Assembly: GCA_023053545.1 (NCBI GenBank)
Contig: JAKZAN010000194.1
Span: 1 to 64,000, forward strand
DNA length: 64,000 bases
Source: Lepidurus packardi
Taxonomy: Eukaryota > Arthropoda > Branchiopoda > Notostraca > Triopsidae
Direction of reading: 5' to 3'
In this document: one piece after another, positions 11,849 to 24,043 of the stretch
Layout: every line of letters begins with the position of its first letter
Position numbering within the stretch: the stretch's first letter is position 1
Translations under genes and position numbers: made by a program
The notes under the pieces: generated by a model
Databases searched by the model: none
What the model saw: only the letters and a program-made list of their open reading frames with translations
What the model was told of the DNA's origin: nothing

Positions 11849-12634
11849 TCAGATCTTCTCGTTCTCGAAGTCCTTGGTCTGCTTGGTACCTCTGAGCAGA
11901 CCAGTTCTTCTGGCAGCAATGAGACCCACCTTCTGACCAGGGCATGCGTAACGAGACACAGTACCGGGCTTACCCAAGTGCTTGTGGTTACCACCTCCGT
12001 GGGGATGGTCGACGGGGTTCATGCGAACACCCTTTACCTTGGGGAAGATCTTCTTCAGTCTGGCGTATTTGTGGAACAACCTGCCAGCCTTGATCACGGG
12101 CTTATCGTTTCTGCCTCCACCAGCGATGATGCCGACAGTTGCTCTGCAGCTGCCCAGGATAGTCTTTCTGGAGCCAGAAGGGAGTCTGACTCTGGTCTTG
12201 AGACCGTCGTCAGAGTGACCAATAATGGTGGCATAGGTGCCGGAAGCTCTTGAGAAGGTTCCCTTGTCACCGGTCTTGGCCTCGATATTGCAGATGGTGG
12301 TACCCTCGGGGATCTTGCTGACTGGGAGGACGTTGCCTACGGCGACAGTGGCTTTCTCGCCACAGAAGACGTACTGTCCGGAGTAGGTTCCCTCAGCGGC
12401 GAGGAAGTACTTGGTGTGGTTCTTATAGTGGTAGGGATCCCTGAACTCGACCTTGGCGAGAGGGGCACCACGTCCGGGGTCGTGGACGAGAGCCTTGACG
12501 ACACCACGGATGTAGCCGTGACGCTCAGTGTAGTCGAGGTTGCGGTAGTAGGGGGCGGCAACTCTTCTGCTCTGGTGGGTCTTGAAGACACTTGATGCCT
12601 TACCCTTTCTTTGACCTCTGATGACTTTACCCAT
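11849..12634 (-). CDS. RPL8: 60S ribosomal protein uL2 (RPL8)
   Basis: 261 residues, single exon, TGA stop, full family length. [20 protein letters not shown] starts as in eukaryotic RPL8, and the strongly conserved [16 protein letters not shown] loop that supports the peptidyl-transferase centre is intact. It uses only GAA/GAG for glutamate: no TAA or TAG occurs anywhere in the frame, unlike nearly all neighbours, consistent with codon selection in a highly expressed gene. Part of the large ribosomal subunit. Confidence 0.98.
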   Translation of the reverse strand: MGKVIRGQRKGKASSVFKTHQSRRVAAPYYRNLDYTERHGYIRGVVKALVHDPGRGAPLAKVEFRDPYHYKNHTKYFLAAEGTYSGQYVFCGEKATVAVGNVLPVSKIPEGTTICNIEAKTGDKGTFSRASGTYATIIGHSDDGLKTRVRLPSGSRKTILGSCRATVGIIAGGGRNDKPVIKAGRLFHKYARLKKIFPKVKGVRMNPVDHPHGGGNHKHLGKPGTVSRYACPGQKVGLIAARRTGLLRGTKQTKDFENEKI

Positions 12635-12888
12635 GTTGAGTTTAAAGAAAATATGGTTGTGATTATTTGGTTTTTTCCAATATTATTAATATTTATATTC
12701 CCATTAAATATCAATAGGCACTCTCCTCATCAACAGCGATAATTCTTCTTCCTGGCTTCCCCTATTTCCCAAGTAGCACTTTTCTCATCTCCTCACCTCA
12801 AGTCTTTTCTATTCAGCCTATACTTTGTAGCAATCACATACTCAAATATCAAACTTGGCTCCCCTCTCAATCAGATACTCCCATCCTA

Positions 12889-13402
12889 TCAAAATAGCAG
12901 GCAGCACTAACAGTTTCCAGCGGGGTCCGAAGATGGTCGCGAATATCTTGAGTACTCAAATACTTCAGTCAGTTTTGTATCATTGAAATGCAGTAGCTTC
13001 CGCTCAGTCGGAAGGGGCTCATCTTCTGGCTGTTACGTATTGGGCTTTTTTAGAATGGGTTTTTTGATATTGTAATTGGGATGGTCCAGAACGTTAACAG
13101 GCCGCTGACTGGTAAATCTTTCAGAGTGTGGGTTCATTGGCTGACCGGGGATCAAGTGTGATACTTTAATTCTAAACGAATATGAGAGTTTATTCGGTAA
13201 CTTATAGAGAACTCTGCATGAAAACGCAGTGGATTACTAATTCAAAAGGGGGAATAGGGTGGCAGATGGTATGGTGACCTAGTAGGACTTCGAGGGATGT
13301 ATGTCTGTAAGGAAATAGTTCCCAGCCCTAACAACTAATTTTATATGTAATAAAACTAAAAAATCTATTTTTGAGATCTCGTTGTTAAATTGCTGGCAGC
13401 AT
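12889..13402 (-). CDS. Hypothetical protein ending in a CaaX-like box
   Basis: 160 residues after removing a 31-nt intron (13305-13335); TGA stop. No family recognised. The C-terminus CECCLLF offers a prenylation box CLLF preceded by further cysteines that could be acylated. The middle is basic and the second half Pro/Glu rich. The start ATG (13400-13402) overlaps the ATG of the divergent kinase gene on the other strand. The first exon is therefore uncertain; the main exon (13304 down to 12889) is much firmer. Confidence 0.6.
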
Positions 13403-15579
13403 GTACCTTGACAAATTCTTGCCTATCCGTTCTATTTACAACCAGTCCAGGTCAGGCCTGTCCAAGGACAAGAAGAACATTTCGCCTACCCCTTTTTCCC
13501 ATGGCAGTAGCCAGCCCAAGAAAATCATGTACCTAACCATCACATATTTCTCCATCCCACAGTTAGAAATCATCGCTGGATCGCCACGAAAAAAACAAGC
13601 GCGTCATGACCGAATACGACTAAGAACCCCATATACGCCTCAACAAATCCACTGCCTACCCTATCAAAAAGTATCCCCAGCTCTTCTGGTCTTATCTAAC
13701 TCCCTAACCATCCCAACTTTGGACCCTTCAAACTTTATTCTCTCAATCCCCTCATCAATAAGCTACTCGACCTGACTTAGAACAAACAACCTTTACGTAC
13801 GTCTTCCATAGTAACCCGTGCCATTCCGTTATGGCAGCACTAAGCATCAACCGTTACACTCCAATACCTCTTACCAGCCCGTCCCTGACAAAGCCTCCAG
13901 GAAGTTCTAAAAGCATTTCTTTGATGCAGTCAAGTCCACCAAAAATGACAACGATAAAAATCTCCAGCTTAGAACTCTCTATGGAGGAGGAGCTGCCAGG
14001 ACCCCTGCACACAAACGCGTCAAAACCTTTGAAAGAGACGAGCCTATGCCTTTTCAGCATATAGGTCTGATTAACATGCTCAATAACTAGGAACAGCCTT
14101 CCAAGAAAGTGATGTTGCAACCATCTCGTCAGACCCAGGCCTCAAAATTCTTTCTAAACCTGGAGCACATTAAGAGGCACAAGTCAAAAAGCTTAGGCAA
14201 AAAGAACAGTAGCCTGAGCCGAAACGGACAGACCAACAACCAGATTATGCTTGATACGAAAAACAATGGATTCGGGCAAGAGAAGAATTCCCACAAAAAC
14301 ATGGTAGCCCGCCATAATAAGACGACCTACGATGAAGAAGAAGATCCGCAGATCGATGTGAACCTCAGCAATATTAACATCGGCCAGAAGGAGAAAACAG
14401 ACACAGTCATCACCATTAAAAAAAACAATTTACAGCCTGCCCCTCAGCCACCACCTAATAAATACGATTTATCAGATGAAGAGATCCAGATCTTTGGAGA
14501 TCGGTTCCCTTATGGTTGTGAGAAAATTAAGGTCTTAGGCCGCGGTGGGTTCAGTCTTGTCTGGCTTGGCGAGCATAAGAAGAGCTCAAAGCTCTTTGCA
14601 ATCAAGCAGATTAAGACCGAAAACAACCACCAAACTCATATGAAGGAGATATGGTTCGGGTCGATCTTCTTCACTTTGGGCGGTCGGCCCCGCCCTGAAT
14701 TCTCGAAGCATCCAGGCATAGGTAACCTGGCCAAGATGTACTCCTACGAGATCAATCAATTAGACACTTGGATCTTCTACTAGAAGTGCGGGAGTAGCCT
14801 GGGAGTGTGTCTTTACGACATCCGTGCCGAGCGATACCAAGGCTAAAAACTTTACAAGGTAAACTATATTTTCCTGATTTCGAACTTTATAATCACAGAT
14901 CCACCACAAACCCTTGTATCATCACATGATCTAAAACCCCAACGTCCTTAAAAAACTTATAATCGAAGTCTGCAAAGCTCTCATGTTGCTTTCTTAAAAC
15001 CTCATCGTTCACTCTGACCTCAAAACCGAGAACATACTAATAAAGCACGAGGAGGGAGAGCTCACTGAAGTCAAACTTATCGACTATGGCTCATCGTTCA
15101 GCTTCACTCAGATCAACCAGTTCTCCATGGCCACTCCCGAATACATGTCTTATGAGATCCTCAACTACATTAAGTGTGAAAACTAGGAGGAGTATGATAA
15201 AGATCTGCTGACGAAGGTGAAGAACTACAAGAATCCTTGGGTGATTGATATTTGGTCATTAGGATGTGTAGCCCTGGAGATCATAAATGGAGTTCCCTTG
15301 TGGATGAGCTTGCCCCTTTTAGTCGAGGTCGAAGGAAAGCCACAGCGTAAATTCGGATTGTTCGCAGTGAAAGGCAGAGGATTCCAATAGATCATCGACA
15401 AACAGGTAGAAGTGGTACAGAGCTTGGAGTACTACCTGATGTAGTAAAACTACACAGGGATAAAGGTGGACAGTGCACTGATGAAGGTGATGAAGGGTAT
15501 GCTGAGCCTGGAGCCGTAGAACCGGATGTCTCCGAAGAGGGTGATCGAGATCCTGAGTGCCTCGATGGAGGAATGCTGA
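13401..15579 (+). CDS. Protein kinase with long N-terminal extension
   Basis: 687 residues after removing introns 13529-13562, 13797-13837 and 14859-14898. About 300 low-complexity residues precede the kinase domain. The Gly loop is GRGGFSLVWLG, the VAIK lysine is in FAIKQIK, the catalytic loop is HSDLKTENIL (Arg of HRD replaced by Ser) and the metal motif is DYG instead of DFG. APE appears as TPEYMSYEIL and is followed by DIWSLGC. Catalytic Lys, Asp and Asn are present, so activity is plausible. The layout suggests the CMGC group (DYRK/SRPK-like), but I would not assign a subfamily. Many TAA/TAG codons are read as Glu. TGA stop. Confidence 0.85.
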
Positions 15580-16012
15580 CTATTTATAAGGAATTGGAAT
15601 ATTACAATCTATGAGCATTTTAGTATCCGGCTTGAATGGGAGGTATTGACCATATTTTTATTTAGGGTTATAGTTTCGGGTGGCTGATATAAATTAAGGT
15701 GAAAATATAATTTTTATTGGAGCGACAGAGCGTCGTATCTGCAATAAAAACATGCATCCCCCTGGTCAAACCCACAGTGAACAACCGACCGGCATCTGTT
15801 CTTCTGAGCCTTAAAGATGTGAGCACCTTGGGTTGTTAAGGTAGGGTTGTTTGGACCGCACTCTGGTTTAGTTTCTCTCCGGCTTGTTCCCCACCTTAAG
15901 GGTTCGTCCTCCACTATATTTGGTGCACCCTTCTATATATCCCAAAATTCCTGCAGCTGCATAATATTAAACTTCTAAACTTTCCTAGATCCACAACCTC
16001 TACAAAATCACA
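15580..16012. other. Intergenic spacer
   Basis: 433 bp between co-oriented genes. A minus-strand frame at 15714-15914 (66 codons, Cys-containing) exists but runs on into the antisense of the kinase gene without a TGA, so I do not call it. A short structured RNA here cannot be excluded, but none is recognised. Confidence 0.4.
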
Positions 16013-16555
16013 ATGGAGAGCAGCAGACTCACTCGAAGCTACAGCTAGCCCGACATCATGAAGTTCAACAGTAACTCCTTTCAACCTATGTTATACAATA
16101 CACAGGCAATTCCAAATAGTTCACTCTCGGCTGGCAGATCCAGGAACATCCCCATCCTACGCCTCTGACCTTCAAAAGAAAGGAATAGATCAAGGTAGTT
16201 GGAACCACTGGCAGAGGCACCAAGTTCCTCAACAGAAAGCCGGCCGAAATCTCTGCTAAAATCACTAAGTTCAATATCCCAGCCAGCTCCATCCAAACCC
16301 CTTCCAAGATTACCCGCAATGTAAGAACCCAACGCTCACATTTTCCCCACCCTTCCATATCTACAGGACCGTGAGCTTAAATCAACATTCAACTTCAACG
16401 ATCAAACACCGAAGATGAGTTGGTAGCCTTCGAGCAAGTACGTATAGAAGATGTAGTTCAAGAAGAGGATGCGTGAGGAATCTTCGATACTTAACAATTC
16501 GAAGGTCGACAAACTGTTAGTGAAAGTTCAGGAGCGTGAGGCATTTAAATTCTGA
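16013..16555 (+). CDS. Small basic hypothetical protein
   Basis: 153 residues from three exons; introns 16071-16105 (35 nt) and 16321-16366 (46 nt, donor GTAAGA). Basic, Ser/Thr/Lys rich, probably disordered with short helical parts. No domain recognised. Without the first intron the frame stops early at a TGA, so splicing is needed. Ends ...REAFKF then TGA. Confidence 0.65.
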
Positions 16556-16987
16556 GTCGGGAGGATTTTTAGGGATGAGTGGTTTTGATTGTTTGTGAGA
16601 ACTGCTAAAAAATGGAGGGTGAGAGTTCGTAATATATTATTTTCAGATTGGGTACTCAATAATGTATGGAGTAGTTATCAGATGAGATAGTGCAAAGTAA
16701 TAAAACCATACTTATCTGAGGCAATAGTTTAGGACCGACAGTTAGAATCATAAAGAGAGAACTCAATGATATCCATACACATAAATATTAAAGTAGCAAT
16801 GGCTTCATGATAAAACTAGGGTCTAGTTTCGACTGTCATTCTGATATAACATAATACCCGCCTGTTGTTGTTTATAAACTAGTCCCCATATGTGTGTCCG
16901 GCGAAGTCTTACTAGTCTTCGCCTTCTCACCAAATCCCGTATTCTCCCTAAACTATTATAATCGTCTACCCAACCCTTCTCAACAAT
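16556..16987. other. Intergenic spacer
   Basis: 432 bp, AT-rich in its first half. No gene supported. A pyrimidine-rich, Pro/Gln-coding-like stretch just before 16988 may mean the next gene has a short upstream exon. Confidence 0.4.
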
Positions 16988-18367
16988 ATGAAGCCCAGGA
17001 ACAACCACAGGCACAACCCCAGGCCCCAACACCCACAGCACTACACCCCCCATAACTACAATCCCCACTCCATCAACACCAATTATAACCAAAACTACTC
17101 CCAGTTTGTACAAAACAATAATCCATCCTTGCATCCTCACTATTCTTCTCAACAACAGTTTAATCCAACCAATGGTGTCTACCACCAGCAAGAGTACTTC
17201 AACTATGCTCCCTTCATGCCCAATGACTCTCTTCAGATGTCCTATTTTCCTGGATATCCTCAACAGTTCCAAAACAACCCACAAATGCCTCATTTTAGTC
17301 AATCATAACATATGCAAATGAATCAGCAGGGTTATCAGTCTTTTGCCCACAATCAAAGAAACCCCTCCCAGTTTTCTCAGAACTCAGAAAGGGCCCCTAA
17401 TCAGAGATCGAGAGGCCCGAAACCTAGCTCTTCACATAAACATCACACAAATTAAGGATCGAATCAAAACAACAATCCGCCTAAATCACGTCCAAAGGGC
17501 TAGAAATTTACAAAGACTCAGGTAGATGAGGAACCCGACGGGGAACTTGGCTTTGAAAAGAAGCCCGATCCAATAATGGACGACCCTGATGATATCCGAA
17601 AATGGATCCAAGCCAGAAAGAGGAATTATCCGAGTGCGTCCAAGATTAAGGCTAATGAAGCCAAACAGAAGCGCAACGAACTCACAGGGATTCCTGACAA
17701 GTCAGATCTGAGCAAGCTTGAACTCAAGCTGAGAAAACAGATTAGACTTGTTTCTGCGAGTCCGAAGCATCTCGAAATCAAATGCAGGAATATGGACATG
17801 CTCCGGAATATAATCACGGAGCCAGTCAAGAAAACCAAACCTATCAAGAAGATAAAGACTAATGCCTTCAGGAAAACGAAAACCATAGTCAGGCAGCAGG
17901 AAGCAACGGCACGCTAGAATGGTCCGTAGTAACACAATTCCTCATTGGAGGATGAGGCTCCTATCTAGCAGAGTATCAGAACCCGTGAAACGGAATACCC
18001 AGTGTCAACAATAACACCCGAAAATAAGTGTGAGAAGGTGCATCAGCTGATCGAGTCTTTAAAACAGAAGAAGATTGAGGAAGCTGAACACGTGAAGAAC
18101 ATGTTTAACTACGGAAGTAACTCCGCGAACTACAAGTACATGAGGAATACTTTAGCTGCGAATATGCTGTTGGAGGATATTTTCAAAGAGAACAGCTATC
18201 TACTCCAGGCAATTAGGTATATCGTGAAGCATGAGTTCCTGGAAAAGTAGGAAGTGGAAGAAGTGATACCCCAAGAAGATTCTGAAGAGGAGGGAGAGGA
18301 CGAAGAAGAAGAAGAACTGTAGGCAGTAGTGGAGCTAGACGAAGAGTTAGAGGAAGGAGAGATTTGA
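16988..18367 (+). CDS. NUFIP1-like protein (snoRNP assembly)
   Basis: 459 residues, single frame, TGA stop. The first 150 residues are Asn/Gln/His/Pro/Tyr rich and prion-like. The conserved NUFIP1 core follows: DDPDDIRKWIQARKRNYPSA then a Lys-rich helix. The C-terminus is acidic with runs of Glu, some coded by TAG. NUFIP1/Rsa1 bridges the R2TP chaperone and box C/D snoRNP core proteins in the nucleus. At least eight TAA/TAG codons interrupt a standard-code reading. Family call rests on the core motif; the start could lie further upstream. Confidence 0.78.
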
Positions 18368-18513
18368 AGAGACCCGCACTGATCTACTCGTTATGAATTG
18401 TCTCCTTTGATAGTTTGGCATTCACATGTTATTCTGAGTGTTAGTAGTCATCACCATCGTTTAATTCAAATTTCTACCAAAATATCAATATCCAGACCTG
18501 GTGAAATACAGCA

Positions 18514-19380
18514 ATGCAGGTCAACCTCAACGATTTCAAATTCATGCAGGGTTTCAACCTAGCACGTTCTATCCTCTTACAGCTCAAAATGGCGAAGGAA
18601 GCGGAACATCCCGCCAAGGTTGTCACCAAACAACCTTCGTCTAATAGTCTCACATTTTCACCCATTGTCAAACAGCAGAGTCAAGCTTGGGAAGAGTGGG
18701 AGGACAACCAACATAAGCAAAGCAAAGGCCCTCCTGACTCCATCCAAAATCAGAAGCACCAGAATAAGCCGAAAAAGGATAATTAGTAAAGCAATCTATC
18801 AGAAACTGACCAATTGAAGAAAAGGATTAATGGTCTTGTGAGCATGCTGCATGAAGCACATAGTTCAGTAGTGGTCTCAGAACGAGTCGTGGGAATACTG
18901 GAAGAGCGGCTCCAGTAACGAAAACACAAATTCAGGAAAATCGAGAAAGCCAAAAACTAGGAAAGGGAGAAGAACCTGCGAATACTCGAGCTCAAAGCCA
19001 GCATCCAACGCAAAGTGGCCATACTCAACCAGCAGAAAACCGACAAGGAACGCTACAGACAGACCGTGCAGAGCATGGTCAAAGCATATGTGCGAGACTA
19101 CTTGGAGGCAGAAGAAACATAGATCGTCGAGAACTTCTCAAAGGACTGTCGGATTGTGGATGAGGGTCTGCCAGAAGAGAGGGAGACGGATGCCCCAGGA
19201 TACCCTGAAGAGCTGAGTTTCAAGACAAGCGTAATAAGCAGAAAAGTGAGTAAAAAGGAAGGAGGAGTGGGGCAGCAAGCGAACAGTTCGACCGGAGGAG
19301 TGGGCATTTTCGTGAAGCAAAAGAAGAACAAGAGTTTCGGGAATGCCGAAATGTAGAGTTATGTGGACGACAGTATCTGA
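18514..19380 (+). CDS. Coiled-coil protein
   Basis: 288 residues, single exon. The N-terminal 95 residues are mixed, then comes a long Lys/Glu/Gln-rich coiled coil (about residues 95-210) and a Ser/Gly-rich basic tail. A TAG-TAA pair (Glu-Glu) and four further TAA/TAG codons lie inside. No family recognised. The gene follows the NUFIP1-like gene at 146 bp. Confidence 0.68.
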
Positions 19381-19608
19381 TATTCTTTATAGGTGTAAGT
19401 ATTTTCCAACCATATTTCAGCACCCATTAAGAGCCAGGCAGCTGCAATAAAAGCCATAAACAATTATCGGCCTAAATCCCGGCAAGTAGATTCCTCGGGA
19501 CTCGGCTGATAAAATTTATTGATAGCTAACTTCCTCGATCTTTCTCCACAATAATTTGCGTACCTGTTACCATAGCTGATATACTTTTTCCAGGCTTGTC
19601 CCCCATAC

Positions 19609-21195
19609 ATGAAACTCTCCCATCTCTCATTGTTCATCATCCTTCTCTGGTTCCATACAGTCTCTCCTCAATTTACATTCTTCCCCAACCAATTACCTTT
19701 TTCTTTTGATTCGGGTATCGTTTCTCGTCGTCAAGTCGCAGACACCTACCTCAAGGGTTCACTCGATGCCCTCAAGGATACCAACTCCCAACTCGATGAT
19801 TCTCTCAGCAAAGTAGAGGAACTCAATAACAAAATATCCCTGCTTCAAGGGAAGAAAGCGGACACCTAGAAGGATCTGAGGCTACTGCAGAACAAGTCGA
19901 GTTTATACTTAAAGATAATAGGTGATTTGCGGGTACGATCTCTAAAGCTGAACTAAGTTCTAACGAATGAAAAAAACAAAAAGACCCAGAATCTTGACAA
20001 AATCAACCAGACTAAAAAGGAACTGGAGGATCTGAGAAACGAGAAGTAGAAGCTCCTGAAAGAGACACAAATCGCTAATGCCCTTATAACTAACTACACT
20101 CAAATCGATGACAATTACGCCAAATAGATCCAAAACATCACAGCCCAGATAGAACTCGAAAAGAAATACATCGAGCTCACGAGCCAGACAGTCTCTAGCA
20201 CTGATTCTAAAGTCGCAGAGATCCAGTCAAGACTGGTTGCAGCTTCAAAAAATGTGGAAGCTGCACAATCTGCCTTGCGAAAAGCACTTGATGACCAGGC
20301 TGCACTCCAAAAATAGAAGGATGCCATTGAAAAATCTACTCCCTTTAACTATGCTTAATCTGTAAAGAATGCTACCAAAAGGGTTGATGATATGGGTAGG
20401 AGAGTCGCAGTTCTGAGTAGCACCCGTAAGAGTCTACAGACAATCACGGCAAACCTGACTAGAAGCAAATCCGATAAAGAAGGACAGTTAAAATAAATAT
20501 AATCGAAAATGATCGCAGCTCAACAGATTTTAGACTCTGAGCAGTCGCCATCCAGGACAACTACTGCATAGAATACTATTAACATAGAGAACCAAATGCA
20601 GGACGTAACAAACGAGCTCAAGTCAATGATAAAGACCAAGGAGGCTCTGGACGAACACATCAAGACAAGCATGACTCTGCTGAAATAGGCTGAAGAGTCT
20701 ATTTAGCCAATGCGTAGTGCTTTGAATACCTAGAAAAATAGGCATGTAGTGCTGCAAAGGAACATCCAGAATGCACACTAAGCTGTGAAAAGATTCCAGA
20801 ATGATAAGCTCGACATCTCTTCTAAAATATCAGGAGTTAGTCAGGATTCATTTATCCCATTGGTACAACTGCCTGCACTTACATTCATCCCCCCTCCGAT
20901 AATGAGTGTGAACACTTCACTCATCAGACCTACTCCAATCAGCCCAAATCTCAAAAAGGAAGACGAGGAAATAGATTGTGAGAAAGAACTAGTATAGAAT
21001 CTGGTAATCCTGAATGGAAACGGAGTGGTGACGGCTGCCGACAGAAACAGCTACACGCTCAGCCAGAACACTCAGATACTTACTACCAAGTGCACAAACA
21101 GGGTCGGAAGAGAAGGGATGAAGGTGGGAGATTTCATAATGTGGTAAGGATACAGAAAGCGGGACAAAATAGTTGCGACAGTTATCAGAATCTGA
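19609..21195 (+). CDS. Secreted long coiled-coil protein
   Basis: 528 residues, single exon, TGA stop. It begins with a clear signal peptide (MKLSHLSLFIILLWFHTVSP) and continues as roughly 370 residues of heptad-patterned helix rich in Lys, Gln, Asn, Ser and Leu. A Pro-rich linker follows (LTFIPPPIMS) and then a compact C-terminal domain of about 95 residues. Several N-glycosylation sequons fit secretion. Nearly twenty TAA/TAG codons are read as Glu and sit at coiled-coil positions. Likely an extracellular or vesicle-lumen filament; no family recognised. Confidence 0.75.
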
Positions 21196-21351
21196 AATTT
21201 AAAAACCGAGAAGTCTAAAGACGAAGAGCTAAGGCGGCCCGCCACAATATCCACTAAATTAACTCGGCACCCTCGTTCTATGGATATTTTCCATATCTAA
21301 AACTACTTATATACTTATTTCCTTTTCCGCCTTCTATCTCCTTCCTTCGTT

Positions 21352-22479
21352 ATGTTTGAGAATACTCTCTTAGCCAGTGTAATCACCCCAAATCTTTAGA
21401 TCAATACTCTCTTAAGACACCCAACGCCCCAGACCTACCCCAACTTTTTCCTTGCCTCTAGGTTCAACCCCTTATTCCAGACCCAGAAATGCCTTACTCC
21501 AAAAACACCATGCACTTATGATGCCAGACCCTATCCCTCTCAATCCAATCACTCTGCCTCTCCTGGCCAGTTGCTTATGCTCTAAGGTCATTCTCTTCCT
21601 CACACTCCCCAGAAGCCTATAAGTGCAATAAAATAATATGCTCGAGTTGCAAAAACAACCCTCACTAAGTTGCGAAGTTCTTTCAAAAGTGGACACACTA
21701 TAAATGCTTGGAATAGTTAGGCGTTCATTGAAGTGGCTGGGACACGCCTCTCTACCTGCGAACACATGGAACATACGGAACAGCCTAAAAGTAGACCCTA
21801 GACAAAAAAACAGCGTCACAAGAATAATTGTGTACCTACTATTCGTAAGAGGAAGCATAAAACATCTAATTTAGAATCACCAATTGTGATTCCCCTCGGA
21901 ATTAAGAAGCTTCTGAAAGAACCAGTTTCCAGAGACCCTTCACACTAATAACTAAATCCTCATGCTTAAAGCAACAGTCCTATCCTCCTCCCTAAAGCTA
22001 GTAAAGAGTCTTAACCGATTCACTTTTAGAATCGCCTCAAGAAGACTCTCTTCAAAGCCCAGAACCCCTTTGACTTGATAACAGACTACGAAACTGATCA
22101 TATTCACTCATCACTATTCCTAAAGAACCGCAAGCTTCGAATGCGTCTTAACAAAAATATTTTCAATGGAAGTTGCGAATCAACGCAGTAAACTAAATAG
22201 GAGGCTAACGAAGATATCATTGATGTTTCTCCCAAGAGGACCATCAGTAGAGCCAGTATCCCGAGGAATCCGTCACCCCCGCTGGTGAGGAGCAACTCAG
22301 TGAACGGCATCGGGCAGCTCACCGTTAAAGGATGCAACCCCGATGCCTCATATCAAAACAAACACAAGAAAGCCATCACTAAAATCGCATGGAATCGATG
22401 TTCGGGCAATGCAATGTATGGGCTGCATAAAAAGATAGCTGAGTTCCAGGAGAAGAGCCGAAAGCTACAATCCAAATGA
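21352..22479 (+). CDS. Hypothetical basic disordered protein
   Basis: 375 residues, single frame with ten or more TAA/TAG codons. Ser/Pro/Asn/Lys rich, with several isolated Cys and His. The last 60 residues look folded (KKAITKIAWNRCSGNAMYGL). No domain recognised. It ends 82 bp before the convergent carboxypeptidase-like gene. Confidence 0.62.
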
Positions 22480-22561
22480 AATCTCCTCAGAAGTGTCTGA
22501 TCCTATGCCAAAACCATCTAAACTAATCTTAATTTGCTTCTACTAACATTATGATATATAA

Positions 22562-24043
22562 TCACTGCCTTATCATTCCCTTCATCGTTGAAGTCAGAGG
22601 AAGTCTGGTTCCGTCCAAGAAGGCATCCACGATTTCTCCGAGCGCGATGTTCTGGTCTCTTCCCACCATCAGACCTGCATTCTTCACGGTGGCGAGGGTC
22701 AGACCTTCTAGTTCCCATACCATACCACCGACCTGATCCTCGTGGGGGTGTCTTCCTGGGACCCACCATTCTCTCCAAGTCTTTCTCACGGGGATGTTGT
22801 ACTACTATCTGAGTTTTTTAATCCATGATTTGGTGCCTCCGATGGGAACAGAAGAATCGAGATCTCCGCTATAAATAAACTACAGACATATGAAGTGGTA
22901 GAATAAATATTTAGAGGATAAGCTTACGAGCTTGTATTTGAGTTTCATGAGTTGGGGATAGATCCAGAGACTGCCGTTGGTGAAGGGGAGATAGTTTTTG
23001 TATACTTCCATGTTGCAGACTTCGAAGTTCTTGCCAGTGGGTAACTTCACATGGTATTCGTACTGTACGTTGTGATCGTTAAAGTAGGTCAGCATACCAA
23101 ACTCGTCCTCGCAGTTCATGTTAATGCTCTGGTATCCGCCGACGGTCATCTTTTCGCTTCCAGCAACACTGTTGTTATTTGTGTAGCACGGAGCGTAAAT
23201 GTTATAGTGGCTGGTTTTGGTTTTGTTGAAGAATCCATCGAGGATCTGACGTCTATTGTAGCAGGGAGCAGAATTGTAGTTGAGAACGCAGTCAGCACGG
23301 AACTCGTTCCACTGTCTATCAGTGAAGAAAGCATGGTTGTACAAGAACTCATAGTGATAGTAGGAATTCTTCTCGGCTCCAGAGGCATAACACTCAGTGG
23401 GATCAGTACAGGGATTACCCAACAGCAGACCTATTCAGGAATAAAAGAAGCATGAAGAGTGGGTTGGTTTACCTTTCAGGTTGATCTTTGAGAAGAAGCT
23501 ATGCTGATTGTCGTATTCAATTCTCAAGGCAATGTACGGAGCCAGAACACCAGCGTATCCTTCGCCTGCCAAGTACACAACGTTCGACTTCAAGGTAGGG
23601 AATCTCACAAAGAAGTATCTCAACGAGGACATGAAGTCATTGATTGTAATTTCATCAGATACGTTGGCAATGGGACCTTGACTGAATCCTACTCCTGCAG
23701 GGAGCTCCAAATAGAGGACACCCGCGTTTCTGTTCCACGCCTTGGGGTTGACCTTGAAGTTAGCCTTTTGGACGTCAAACAAAAAGGGTCCGTTCTCATA
23801 GACCATGCCATAGATGCTGGAACAGCCAGGACCGCCCTGGATCCAGATAATGAGGGGATCATTTTCGCGATGTCCCTGGGACTCGCAATAGATGTAGTGG
23901 ACATTTTTGTATATTGAGATGGGGAGGTATCCTGAATAGATGGCGTGGTTGTAGTTAGGGATGAGACTTTCGATGAGATCATCGTCAGCAGACTGAGCAG
24001 CTACGAAGACGAGCAAGAGTGCGATGAAGAGAGTCTTGTTCAT
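22562..24043 (-). CDS. Serine carboxypeptidase-like protein (S10), nucleophile lost
   Basis: 463 residues after removing introns 23431-23472 (42 nt) and 22880-22927 (48 nt). Signal peptide MNKTLFIALLLVFVAAQS. The oxyanion block WIQGGPGCSSIYG is present. The nucleophile motif GESYAG is GEGYAG here, so the catalytic Ser is Gly. The Asp (SGDLDSSVP) and a His (PGRHPHEDQ) of the triad remain. S10 enzymes remove C-terminal residues in the lysosome or outside the cell; this copy should be inactive unless another residue substitutes. Several sequons; Cys-rich insert in the lid region. Confidence 0.9.

Noticed and set aside
15714-15914. Minus-strand 66-codon ORF with several Cys
   Set aside because: Under the TGA-only code it does not stop but runs into the antisense of the kinase gene; no family signal.
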